Shown here: in pieces, positions 47,664 through 55,125 of the stretch
Layout of the letters: every line of letters starts with the position of its first letter
How positions within the stretch are numbered: position 1 is the stretch's first letter
Assembly (NCBI GenBank): GCA_018646605.1
Contig: JABGUL010000034.1
Span: 62,001 to 126,000, forward strand
Source: Flavobacteriaceae bacterium
GTDB lineage: Bacteria > Bacteroidota > Bacteroidia > Flavobacteriales > Flavobacteriaceae
Reading direction: 5' to 3'
DNA length: 64,000 bases
Program-made: the position numbers and the translations under genes
The notes under the pieces: generated by a model
The model's database searches: none
Seen by the model: only the letters and a program-made list of their open reading frames with translations
What the model was told of the DNA's origin: nothing

Positions 47664-48653
47664 TTATTTTTTTAATACTACGTTGGATAAAAAATCTAAT
47701 GTTGCTGCTGTAACTTCATCATAATTATCGGTAGTAATATATGAAGTCAACACATGGTCACCCGCTTCTGGAAACGCTTGTTTACTTTTTAGTGCTTCCG
47801 GAGTACCGAGCTGATCAAACATTTTTAGCATGGCGGGCACAGAAACAACCTGATCTTGAAGACTATCATTTTTATAATAGTAGGCTAAAAAAACTGGTGC
47901 TTTCACCTTTTTGAAAATAGCAGGTCTCATTTTGACATCAAGAAATTTTTGCATGTGTGTAGTTGCTTCAAGTCTAGTTTTGGCAGTCCAATAGCTTTGT
48001 TTTTCCTCACTTGGTTTCCACATATAATGGTATTTCCCTCCTTTTACTAAACGAGCAATTTGAAGTCCCCAAGGTTTAGATAATAATTTTGCTTTAGGGT
48101 CAAACACCTCAATATTGGGTCCATACAAAACCAAGGCTGCAATTGCCTGGTCTTCCGCTAAAGCCAGTGAAAGTGCACCTCCGTGAGAAGTGCCTAATAC
48201 AATTACCTTTTCACCCAATTGTTTTGCAACTTCTAGCGCCTCCAAGCCCGACTGCCAAAAATCTTCATTATTAAAATTGAGCATCGGTTCTTCTTCTTCT
48301 TCAAGACCATGACCAAACAAACGAGGAATATAGAGATTAGCCCCTAATGCCTCAGCAATATTTCTGTGAACTGGCTCCCCCTCTATTCCAGAAGCAGTAA
48401 AACCATGGAGATATATTACACTGTATTTAGTTTTTGTAGGAATATAATCATTAAAAATAATTTTGGAAGCATTATCGAGACGAACATTTCCTATTGCTAG
48501 CTCTCTTGTATTAACCCAGTTGTCTAAAGTCAAAAGATCCGAAGGAACTTCAATCTTTAAATCTTCAAACACAGGCTTCTCAACCTTTGGTCCAACTAAG
48601 TAGACTGCACCAAGAATTAAAAAGAATATGGATAGGGCTCTAAGTATTTTCAT
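47664..48653 (-). CDS. Alpha/beta hydrolase
   Basis: A 329-residue hydrolase with an N-terminal hydrophobic segment (ALSIFFLILGAVYLVG), a membrane anchor or signal. The fold shows YLHGFTASGIEGEPVHR (oxyanion region), a nucleophile elbow GTSHGGALSLALA with Ser in G-x-S-x-G, and the Asp/His region DQVVSVPAMLKMFD followed by GDHVLTSYI. Lysophospholipase- or esterase-like activity is a guess. I chose the ATG at 48653 (MKILRALSIFF), because a longer frame would run back through the end of ftsY. It lies 19 bases after ftsY and abuts the amidase gene. Confidence 0.85.
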   Translation of the reverse strand: MKILRALSIFFLILGAVYLVGPKVEKPVFEDLKIEVPSDLLTLDNWVNTRELAIGNVRLDNASKIIFNDYIPTKTKYSVIYLHGFTASGIEGEPVHRNIAEALGANLYIPRLFGHGLEEEEEPMLNFNNEDFWQSGLEALEVAKQLGEKVIVLGTSHGGALSLALAEDQAIAALVLYGPNIEVFDPKAKLLSKPWGLQIARLVKGGKYHYMWKPSEEKQSYWTAKTRLEATTHMQKFLDVKMRPAIFKKVKAPVFLAYYYKNDSLQDQVVSVPAMLKMFDQLGTPEALKSKQAFPEAGDHVLTSYITTDNYDEVTAATLDFLSNVVLKK

Positions 48654-48672
48654 AAATTCAATAATAGTGGGG

Positions 48673-49626
48673 TTAACTAAAAAGTGTTTTGATAAATTCC
48701 TTTCTATCAAATATCTGGATATCTTCGATGCCTTCTCCCACGCCAATATATTTAACCGGAATTTGAAATTGATCTGAAATACCCAATAAAACACCTCCTT
48801 TGGCAGTACCATCTAATTTTGTAATCGCAAGGCTAGACACTTCTGTTGCGGCAGTAAATTGCTTCGCTTGTTCAAAAGCATTTTGTCCCGTAGAGCCATC
48901 TAAAACCAAAAGTACTTCATGAGGTGCATCGGGAATCACTTTAGACATAACTCGTTTTACTTTAGCTAATTCATTCATTAAATTAATCTTGTTGTGTAAA
49001 CGTCCAGCGGTATCAATAAAAACGATATCAGCTTCTTGTGCTTTTGCAGATTGAAGCGTGTCAAAAGCTACCGAGGCAGGGTCACTACCCATCTCCTGAC
49101 GAACAAGTGGGACTGAAACTCGATCGGCCCAAACTTGCAACTGATCGATTGCTCCCGCTCTAAAGGTATCTGCAGCTCCCAGTATTACTTTTTTACCATG
49201 TGTTTTATATTGGTGAGCCAACTTACCTACAGAAGTAGTTTTTCCAACTCCGTTTACTCCAACCACCATAACAACGTGGGGCTTTGATGAGAATTTTGCA
49301 TTAAAGCCATCCCGTGAATCATCATCAGCTTCCACCAATAATTCCAAGATTTCTTCTTGCATCATACGAATAAGATCTTCTGTTTTCAAATACTTATCCC
49401 GAGCAATGCGAGCCTCCAAGGCATCAATTATTTTGAGAGTGGTAGCAACACCAACATCTGACTGAATTAAAATAGCTTCTAATTCATCTAAAACGTCTTC
49501 GTCGATTTTTGTTTTTCCAACTACTGCTGTCCCTAGTCGAGACAGAAAAGATTTCTTGGTATTTGCCAATCCGTCTTCCAGTTTTTTCTTGTCTTTACTT
49601 GAAAAAAAGTTACTAAGTTTTCCCAT
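48673..49626 (-). CDS. ftsY: Signal recognition particle receptor FtsY
   Basis: A 317-residue GTPase that docks SRP-ribosome complexes at the membrane. The acidic A domain is nearly absent; an N helical domain (about 20-95) is followed by the G domain with P-loop GVNGVGKTTSVGKL, ADTFRAGAIDQLQ, FIDTAGRLHN, ITKLDGTAKGG and IGVGEGIEDIQIFD. The short N-terminus is usual for Bacteroidota. It starts after the rpmB-rpmG-DUF4295 genes but behind a strong terminator hairpin, so its expression partly depends on read-through or on its own promoter. Confidence 0.96.
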   Translation of the reverse strand: MGKLSNFFSSKDKKKLEDGLANTKKSFLSRLGTAVVGKTKIDEDVLDELEAILIQSDVGVATTLKIIDALEARIARDKYLKTEDLIRMMQEEILELLVEADDDSRDGFNAKFSSKPHVVMVVGVNGVGKTTSVGKLAHQYKTHGKKVILGAADTFRAGAIDQLQVWADRVSVPLVRQEMGSDPASVAFDTLQSAKAQEADIVFIDTAGRLHNKINLMNELAKVKRVMSKVIPDAPHEVLLVLDGSTGQNAFEQAKQFTAATEVSSLAITKLDGTAKGGVLLGISDQFQIPVKYIGVGEGIEDIQIFDRKEFIKTLFS

Positions 49627-49640
49627 AAACTTTAGTGTAT

Positions 49641-49668
49641 AAAAAAAGCTACCTTAAAAGTAGCTTTT
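49641..49668 (-). terminator. Intrinsic terminator between DUF4295 gene and ftsY
   Basis: Inverted repeat AAAAGCTAC / GTAGCTTTT (9 pairs, loop of 7). On the minus strand the stem is followed by a run of T residues. It lies inside what looks like one operon and would separate the ribosomal-protein genes from ftsY. Confidence 0.8.
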
Positions 49669-49690
49669 ATTTTGGGTATAATCAAAAGGA

Positions 49691-49843
49691 TTATTGTTTA
49701 TCTAACCATTTTGAAGCCTCATCGGGAGCAATAATAGTCTCTACAAAACTGTATGAGTTACTATCTCCTTTTTTAACCATTTTGATGGCTTTTGTTAATC
49801 TTTTTGAACCTGTTTGTAATGATGCTACGGATTTCTTTGCCAT
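49691..49843 (-). CDS. DUF4295 small protein (ribosome-associated context)
   Basis: A 50-residue basic protein beginning MAKKSVASLQTGSKRLTKAI and ending EASKWLDKQ. It matches the DUF4295 family, found almost only in Bacteroidota and always beside rpmB and rpmG. It follows rpmG by 3 bases. Its small, basic composition and conserved place suggest a role with the ribosome, but the function is unknown. It is followed by a terminator hairpin. Confidence 0.85.
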   Translation of the reverse strand: MAKKSVASLQTGSKRLTKAIKMVKKGDSNSYSFVETIIAPDEASKWLDKQ

Positions 49844-49846
49844 GAC

Positions 49847-50029
49847 TTATTTAATTTCTTTATGAACCGTCATTTTTTTCAAAATCGGGTTGAATTTTTT
49901 AATTTCTAAACGCTCAGGTGAATTCTTCTTGTTCTTAGTTGTGATATAACGAGATGTTCCTGGCTGTCCAGATTCTTTATGTTCTGTACATTCAAGTATA
50001 ACTTGTACTCTATTTCCTCTTTTTGCCAT
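49847..50029 (-). CDS. rpmG: 50S ribosomal protein L33
   Basis: A 60-residue ribosomal protein of the large subunit. It starts [20 protein letters not shown] and ends with [15 protein letters not shown]. Only one Cys is present, so it is the zinc-free (C-minus) form. It sits 4 bases after rpmB and 3 bases before DUF4295. Confidence 0.95.
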   Translation of the reverse strand: MAKRGNRVQVILECTEHKESGQPGTSRYITTKNKKNSPERLEIKKFNPILKKMTVHKEIK

Positions 50030-50033
50030 TCTA

Positions 50034-50273
50034 TTAACCTTTATAATGTCCTTTCTCTCTGGCTTGTTTTAAGACAGCAGAAATTCCTTTTTTATTAATT
50101 GTTTTTAAGGTCGCTGTAGATATGGTAAGGGTTACCCACTTATCCTCTTCAGGAATATAAAAACGTTTGTTGATAATATTTGCATCAAAACGACGCTTGG
50201 TTCTGTTTAAAGCTTTAGAAACATTGTTTCCAAACATTACGCGTTTTCCGCTCAGTTCACAAATTTTTGACAT
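50034..50273 (-). CDS. rpmB: 50S ribosomal protein L28
   Basis: A 79-residue ribosomal protein of the large subunit: [20 protein letters not shown], then [19 protein letters not shown] and [18 protein letters not shown]. It leads the rpmB-rpmG-DUF4295 unit and has a clear promoter upstream. A palindrome overlaps that promoter. Confidence 0.95.
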   Translation of the reverse strand: MSKICELSGKRVMFGNNVSKALNRTKRRFDANIINKRFYIPEEDKWVTLTISTATLKTINKKGISAVLKQAREKGHYKG

Positions 50274-50298
50274 AACCGTCTTTTTTTTAACGTGGCTG

Positions 50299-50327
50299 CA
50301 AATTTACTGTTTTTTACACAGTAACAA
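50299..50327 (-). promoter_or_regulatory. rpmB promoter, Bacteroidota type
   Basis: On the minus strand TTG (50327-50325), an 18-base spacer and TAAATTTG (50306-50299). The -7 box ends 25 bases before the rpmB ATG. It fits the lysA, guaA and tetR promoters in this window. Confidence 0.6.
50304..50324. promoter_or_regulatory. Inverted repeat filling the rpmB promoter spacer
   Basis: TTACTGT-N7-ACAGTAA, a perfect 7-base inverted repeat, occupies the region between the -33 and -7 boxes. It is not followed by a T run in either direction, so it is more like an operator than a terminator. Confidence 0.35.
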
Positions 50328-50357
50328 AATTGTTTTTCTTAAAAATAATAAAGCTTT

Positions 50358-51599
50358 TTATTCAAGCTGCTTATAAATCATTTCTAAGGCTTTATTTACT
50401 GCTTTTTCAACTACACGTTCACGATGAATTCCAAAGAGAAATTTTTCCGTAACTGTTTCTTTTTCAGAAGCTATAGCAATACACACTGTTCCAATCTCTG
50501 CATCAGAATCTCCTTTTAAAGGCCCTGCGTTTCCTGTAGTGGCAACCCCAATTGTAGCATTAAATTTTTTTCGAACTTGTTGGGCCATTGAAGCTGCAAC
50601 GGCTTCACTCACTACAGAATGCGTTTTAATAAGCGCCTCTGATACTCCTAAAACATCAATCTTACTTTGTGTATGGTAGGTTATCGCAGCCCCATTAAAA
50701 AAGGCTGAAGAACCAGGATTTTTCGTCAATCTTGAAGCAATCAATCCGCCAGTGCAACTCTCAGCAATCGCTAAAGTTTTTCCTTGAGCAATAAAACGTT
50801 CTTGTACTCTTATTTCAAGGGATGTTTCGTCTTCAAAACCCACAAAAATATCTTCAATAAAAGGTAAAAGTGTATCTATCTGATCGTTTACTCTTTTTAA
50901 AAGCAAGGCTTCATCATTACCTTTGGAAGACAATCTCAAGCGAACTCTACCTAGGTTAGGCAAGTAAGCCAATTTGATGTCTTTAGGAAGATTGTTTTCC
51001 CAGTCAATGAGGCGTTCAGCGATAACACTTTCTCCTAAGCCATAGGTCAAAACTGTCTTGTGTAAAATAAACGGACGTGTATAATGATCTTGCAACGCAG
51101 GTATGACTTTGTTGGTCATCAAAGATTTCATCTCAAAAGGAACTCCGGGCAGTGAGATAATAACTTGATCTCCCTTTTCAAACCACATCCCCGAAGCCGT
51201 ACCATGTTCATTTTTTAAAACGCGGGCTTTTGAAGGGAGCAAGGCTTGCTTTCGATTTTCATTGTTTATGGGAGTGGTAATGTATTTAGCAAAAATCTCC
51301 TCAATATGTGCTAAAATTTCCTTATTCTCAATCAAAGTATCATTGAAATATTCGCACAAGGTATGTTTTGTTAAATCATCTTTTGTAGGTCCCAAGCCTC
51401 CTGTAAGAATGACTACCTGAGCTCTCAATACTGTATCGTCTAATGTTTTGATAATCGCTTCTTTATCATCAGAAATACTGGTGATTTGAGCGATTTCAAT
51501 TCCAATTTTATTTAAAGCCTTTGATAAAAAAACAGCATTAGTATTTACAATTTGACCAATTAAAATCTCATCACCTATTGTGATTAGCTCTGCTTTCAT
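50358..51599 (-). CDS. cinA: CinA family nicotinamide-nucleotide amidohydrolase
   Basis: A 413-residue two-domain protein. The N-terminal MoCF-like (COG1058) domain starts MKAELITIGDEILIGQIVNT and contains VVILTGGLGPTKDDLTKH. The C-terminal CinA domain has AIAESCTGGLIASRLTKNPG and VATTGNAGP. The C-terminal domain deamidates NMN in the pyridine nucleotide salvage cycle; the N-terminal domain is linked to ADP-ribose pyrophosphatase activity. It is the last of four genes in an operon with the E2 gene and lies 1 base after the FAH-family gene. Confidence 0.93.
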   Translation of the reverse strand: MKAELITIGDEILIGQIVNTNAVFLSKALNKIGIEIAQITSISDDKEAIIKTLDDTVLRAQVVILTGGLGPTKDDLTKHTLCEYFNDTLIENKEILAHIEEIFAKYITTPINNENRKQALLPSKARVLKNEHGTASGMWFEKGDQVIISLPGVPFEMKSLMTNKVIPALQDHYTRPFILHKTVLTYGLGESVIAERLIDWENNLPKDIKLAYLPNLGRVRLRLSSKGNDEALLLKRVNDQIDTLLPFIEDIFVGFEDETSLEIRVQERFIAQGKTLAIAESCTGGLIASRLTKNPGSSAFFNGAAITYHTQSKIDVLGVSEALIKTHSVVSEAVAASMAQQVRKKFNATIGVATTGNAGPLKGDSDAEIGTVCIAIASEKETVTEKFLFGIHRERVVEKAVNKALEMIYKQLE

Positions 51600-51600
51600 C

Positions 51601-52212
51601 CTATTTTATTTTAACAGAAAATGCTTGATTCCCTTCTAAATAACCTACCAAATGGTCTTCTATAGAAACGGCTCCCACACCTGATGGAGTACCCGTAAAC
51701 AATACATCTCCTATTTTGAGTGTAAAATATTGGGAGCAATAGGCGATCAGTTCATCTATTTTCCAAAGCATATTTGCTGTTGATCCTTCCTGTACTTTCT
51801 CCCCGTTCTTTTCTAGGGAAAAAGAAAGATTTTCTATAGATTCAAAATCTTTTTTATTATACCATTCTCCAATTAAAGTAGAACCATCAAAGGCCTTAGC
51901 TTTTTCCCAGGGCAACCCTTTGGCTTTTAATTCATTTTGAACAGTGCGGGCGGTAAAATCAATTCCTAACCCAATTTGACTGTAATATTTATGTGCAAAT
52001 TCAGGTTGAATATACTTTCCTAGTTTTTTAATTTTGATCAACACCTCTACTTCATAATGAACATCTTCTGTAAAGTGCGGAATAAAAAAAGGCTGATTCT
52101 TCTGAAGAATAGTTGTGTCAGGCTTTAAAAAGAGTACCGGGTGTTCTGGCTTCTCATTTTGTAATTCTGCTATATGCGCTGTATAATTGCGCCCTACACA
52201 AACAATTTTCAC
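51601..52212 (-). CDS. Fumarylacetoacetate hydrolase (FAH) family protein
   Basis: A 203-residue member of the FAHD/COG0179 family, metal-dependent hydrolases or decarboxylases of oxo acids such as acylpyruvates and oxaloacetate. Motifs: KIVCVGRNYTAHIAEL at the start, HYEVEVLIKIKK with metal-ligand Glu residues, GIDFTARTVQNELKAKGLPWEKAKAFDGS and ILFTGTPSGVGAV-like text. It appears to start at a GTG at 52212, because the family begins with this sequence and no ATG fits. It lies 4 bases after the exonuclease gene. Confidence 0.88.
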   Translation of the reverse strand: MKIVCVGRNYTAHIAELQNEKPEHPVLFLKPDTTILQKNQPFFIPHFTEDVHYEVEVLIKIKKLGKYIQPEFAHKYYSQIGLGIDFTARTVQNELKAKGLPWEKAKAFDGSTLIGEWYNKKDFESIENLSFSLEKNGEKVQEGSTANMLWKIDELIAYCSQYFTLKIGDVLFTGTPSGVGAVSIEDHLVGYLEGNQAFSVKIK

Positions 52213-52216
52213 CTTA

Positions 52217-52990
52217 TTATAAATTAGTATTCATTTGACTTAACCGTATTTCGGTTAAAATCTTTTTGGTATATCTGGGGAAATCAGCGTTCATAACCCA
52301 TCCAAAATAACCCGGCTCATTTGCCAAGATGTCCGTAACCTTTTTCCCTTTATGTTTTCCAAAACCAAAGCAAGCTTCTTCGTCTTTGTTATAGACAACA
52401 AAACCTGCAAAATCAACGGTTTTTCTTCTGGAACTGAATTCATTCAAAAAAGCAATGTTAGGCTCTAGTTCTTGATATCGATCCAGTTGTGCTATCAAAA
52501 CATCATGTGTCGCTTTAGTATCCGCATGAGCCGAGTGAGCATCTGTTAATTCTTCATTACAATAGAAACGAAGGGCTGCAGTTAGTGTGCGTTGCTCCAT
52601 TTTATGAAATATGGTTTGAACATCCACTGTTTTGTTGTTTTTAAAATCGAAATCCACTTCTGCACGAAGTAATTCCTCTACAAGCAAAGGAATATCAAAT
52701 CGATCAGAATTATAACCTGCTAAATCACAACCTTTAATAAAACTATATATTTCGTTAGAAAGTTCTTTGAAAGTTGGTTCACTTGCGACCATTTCATCTG
52801 TTATGCCATGAACGGCTGATGCTTCTGCAGGAATAGGTTGTTCTGGATTCGTTCGCCATTCTTTTTTTTCTTGCAACCCGTCCGGATGAAGTTTTAATAC
52901 AGCGATTTCAACAATTCGATCTTTGGATATATCAGTACCTGTAGTTTCAAGATCAAAGAAACAGAGTGGTTTTGTGAGTTGAAGTTTCAT
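52217..52990 (-). CDS. DnaQ-like 3'-5' exonuclease with ExoX-type C-terminus
   Basis: A 257-residue DEDDh exonuclease. Exo I is CFFDLETTGTDISKDRIVEIAV (Asp, Glu), Exo II AGYNSDRFDIPLLVEELL (Asp), and Exo III AHSAHADTKATHDV (His, Asp). The last about 60 residues (FGFGKHKGKKVTDILANEPG, then YFGWVM) are an ExoX-like C-terminal domain. It may act in DNA repair or as a proofreading-type exonuclease; the polymerase partner is not indicated. It is 15 bases after the E2 gene. Confidence 0.9.
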   Translation of the reverse strand: MKLQLTKPLCFFDLETTGTDISKDRIVEIAVLKLHPDGLQEKKEWRTNPEQPIPAEASAVHGITDEMVASEPTFKELSNEIYSFIKGCDLAGYNSDRFDIPLLVEELLRAEVDFDFKNNKTVDVQTIFHKMEQRTLTAALRFYCNEELTDAHSAHADTKATHDVLIAQLDRYQELEPNIAFLNEFSSRRKTVDFAGFVVYNKDEEACFGFGKHKGKKVTDILANEPGYFGWVMNADFPRYTKKILTEIRLSQMNTNL

Positions 52991-53005
52991 GTTTACAATT
53001 TGAGA

Positions 53006-54358
53006 TTAATACGGAAGTGTTTCTTCCCAGTTTTCAAGATATTCAGCAACACGTTTGACAAAAAGTCCACCTGTAGCACCATTGATAATCCGATGGTCAT
53101 AACTGTGAGATAAAATTACTTTATGGCGAATTCCAATAAAATCTCCTTCTTTAGTTTCAATTACTGCAGGAACTTTACGTATGGCACCTATAGCTAATAT
53201 GCCTACTTGGGGTTGATTAATAATTGGGGTTCCCATCAGCGATCCAAAATTACCTATATTGGTGAAGGTGTATGTTCCCTCCTGAACTTCATCCGGTTTG
53301 AGAGCGTTATTTCTAGCTCTGGCGGCTAAGTCATTTACTGCTTTTGCCAAACCAATTAAATTAAAATGATCTGCATTTTTGACAACGGGAACTATAAGAT
53401 TACCATCCGGTAAAGCAGCAGCCATACCTAAATTTATAGCCTGTTTCATTATGATTTTATCTCCCTGAACACTACTGTTCAATTGTGGATAATCTCGTAG
53501 AGCTTTGATGATAGCTGTCATGAATAAAGGAGTAAAGGTCAGCTTTTCATTTTCTCGTTTTTGAAATGCATTTTTAGCTTCCTCCCTCCATTTCCAGAGG
53601 TTGGTAACATCCACTTCAATAAATGACTGTACATGAGCAGCAGTTTGTATACTCGATTTCATATGGGTAGAAATCAACTTTTCCATACGACTCATCTCCA
53701 CGATCTGATCATTCCCATTAAAGTGAACTTGTGGGTTATTGGGTTGTAGTGTTTTACTTTCAACAGAAGCAGCATTATTAGAAAGAGAAGCACCCTTCCC
53801 TCTACTCTTAATATAGGCTAAAATATCATTCTTGGTCACACGCTGCTCAACGCCAGTCCCTTTAATTGAATCTAGTTCCGAAACAGAAACCCCTTCTTGT
53901 TGTGCGATATTTCTTACCAGAGGAGAATAAAAGTTGGCACTCTCTTTAAGCTTTATTGCATCTCCACTCTGAACCTTTTCAAGGTCTTGAATTATTTTTT
54001 CAGAAGCAACCTCAGCTGTTAAAATCTGATCTTCAAGTATTGGTTTATTTGTTGGCTTTTCTTTTGCTGGAGCAGGGACTGCTTTTACTTCTTCTTTTTG
54101 TTCAATTGTGGTTTCACCCTCAATTTCAATGACTGCCAGAACAGCTCCAACAGAAACAACTTCATTTTCCTGAACTCTTTTTTCAAATAATACACCCGTT
54201 ACCTCAGAAGTTACGTCAGTGTCTACTTTATCAGTAGCAATCTCAAGAACTGCATCATCTAAAACTACCTTATCCCCAACCTCCATTAACCATTTAGTTA
54301 CGGTAGCTTCGGCAACGCTTTCACCCATTTTGGGTAATTTTAAAAGATATTGTCCCAT
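53006..54358 (-). CDS. 2-oxo acid dehydrogenase E2 component (dihydrolipoamide acyltransferase)
   Basis: A 450-residue E2 enzyme of the branched-chain or related 2-oxo acid dehydrogenase complexes. Domains: lipoyl domain (residues about 1-78, lipoyl Lys in EIATDKVDTD), a linker, a peripheral subunit-binding domain (about 142-190, SPLVRNIAQQEGVSVSELD) and the catalytic domain (about 225-450). The active-site motif reads YDHRIINGATGG with His422; the usual Asp of HRxxDG is Asn426 here. It leads a four-gene operon with exonuclease, FAH-family and cinA genes. E1 and E3 genes are not present in the window. Confidence 0.92.
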   Translation of the reverse strand: MGQYLLKLPKMGESVAEATVTKWLMEVGDKVVLDDAVLEIATDKVDTDVTSEVTGVLFEKRVQENEVVSVGAVLAVIEIEGETTIEQKEEVKAVPAPAKEKPTNKPILEDQILTAEVASEKIIQDLEKVQSGDAIKLKESANFYSPLVRNIAQQEGVSVSELDSIKGTGVEQRVTKNDILAYIKSRGKGASLSNNAASVESKTLQPNNPQVHFNGNDQIVEMSRMEKLISTHMKSSIQTAAHVQSFIEVDVTNLWKWREEAKNAFQKRENEKLTFTPLFMTAIIKALRDYPQLNSSVQGDKIIMKQAINLGMAAALPDGNLIVPVVKNADHFNLIGLAKAVNDLAARARNNALKPDEVQEGTYTFTNIGNFGSLMGTPIINQPQVGILAIGAIRKVPAVIETKEGDFIGIRHKVILSHSYDHRIINGATGGLFVKRVAEYLENWEETLPY

Positions 54359-54374
54359 CTCATAATTTGTTTTG

Positions 54375-54382
54375 CAAAAGTA
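54375..54382 (-). promoter_or_regulatory. Possible -7 element for the E2 operon
   Basis: Minus strand TACTTTTG (TAnnTTTG) lies 16 bases before the E2 ATG; no TTG at the usual -33 spacing. Confidence 0.3.
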
Positions 54383-54440
54383 TCATTTTTTGACGTTGAA
54401 AAAAGGATTTCTTAGCCCTTCTGTTTAAGACTCCTTCAAT

Positions 54441-55061
54441 TTAACTTTTTGAAATAGAAGCCTCAAAAGGAATTCTTGCTAAAATACTTCGTCCTAAAGT
54501 GACCTCATCCGTAAATTCTAACTCATCTCCCACAGGTATTCCTCTTGCTATAGTTGATGTTTTTATTTCAAACGGTTTTAGTAATTTATAAATGTAAAAA
54601 TTCGTTGTGTCAGCCTCCATAGTTGCACTAAGTGCAAAAATAAGTTCGCTAACCTCATTGTTTTTGACTTTTTCTAAAAGAGAATTAATTGTTAAATCTT
54701 GAGGGCCGATTCCATCCATTGGAGAAATAATTCCACCTAAAACATGATATAGGCCATTATACTGTCCTGTATTTTCTATTGCCATAACATCTCTGATATC
54801 CTCAACGACACAGAGAATACTTTTATTTCTTTTTGGACTTGAACATATTTCACAAGTGGGGGCGTCAGATAAATTATGACACCGATCACAAAATATAATA
54901 CCCTCCCTCAAGGAAGTTAAAGCTTTAGCTAATGATTGGGTGTGCTCTACAGGCTGTTTCAGAAGATGAAGCGCTAGACGTAGAGCAGTTCGCCTGCCTA
55001 TCCCAGGGAGTTGAGCAATTTCCTGCACTGCATTTTCAAGCAATTTTGACGAAAAATCCAT
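54441..55061 (-). CDS. recR: Recombination mediator RecR
   Basis: A 206-residue protein of the RecFOR pathway, which loads RecA at gaps. It has a helix-hairpin-helix start ([20 protein letters not shown]), a C4 zinc finger ([20 protein letters not shown]) and a Toprim domain ([38 protein letters not shown]). All parts are intact. It is monocistronic and divergent from the sodium/solute symporter gene, with overlapping promoter-like boxes between. Confidence 0.95.
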   Translation of the reverse strand: MDFSSKLLENAVQEIAQLPGIGRRTALRLALHLLKQPVEHTQSLAKALTSLREGIIFCDRCHNLSDAPTCEICSSPKRNKSILCVVEDIRDVMAIENTGQYNGLYHVLGGIISPMDGIGPQDLTINSLLEKVKNNEVSELIFALSATMEADTTNFYIYKLLKPFEIKTSTIARGIPVGDELEFTDEVTLGRSILARIPFEASISKS

Positions 55062-55072
55062 ACGCGAATTTA

Positions 55073-55080
55073 CAAAATTA
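55073..55080 (-). promoter_or_regulatory. Possible -7 element for recR
   Basis: Minus strand TAATTTTG lies 11 bases before the recR ATG. No TTG at -33. It sits next to a plus-strand box serving the divergent symporter gene. Confidence 0.3.
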
Positions 55081-55091
55081 TAGGTTGAAAC

Positions 55092-55099
55092 TACTTTTG
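55092..55099 (+). promoter_or_regulatory. Possible -7 element for the symporter gene
   Basis: TACTTTTG, identical to the lysA -7 box, ends 26 bases before the symporter ATG. No TTG at the expected spacing. Confidence 0.35.
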
Positions 55100-55125
55100 T
55101 ACCTTTAACAACTTAAACACTAAAA

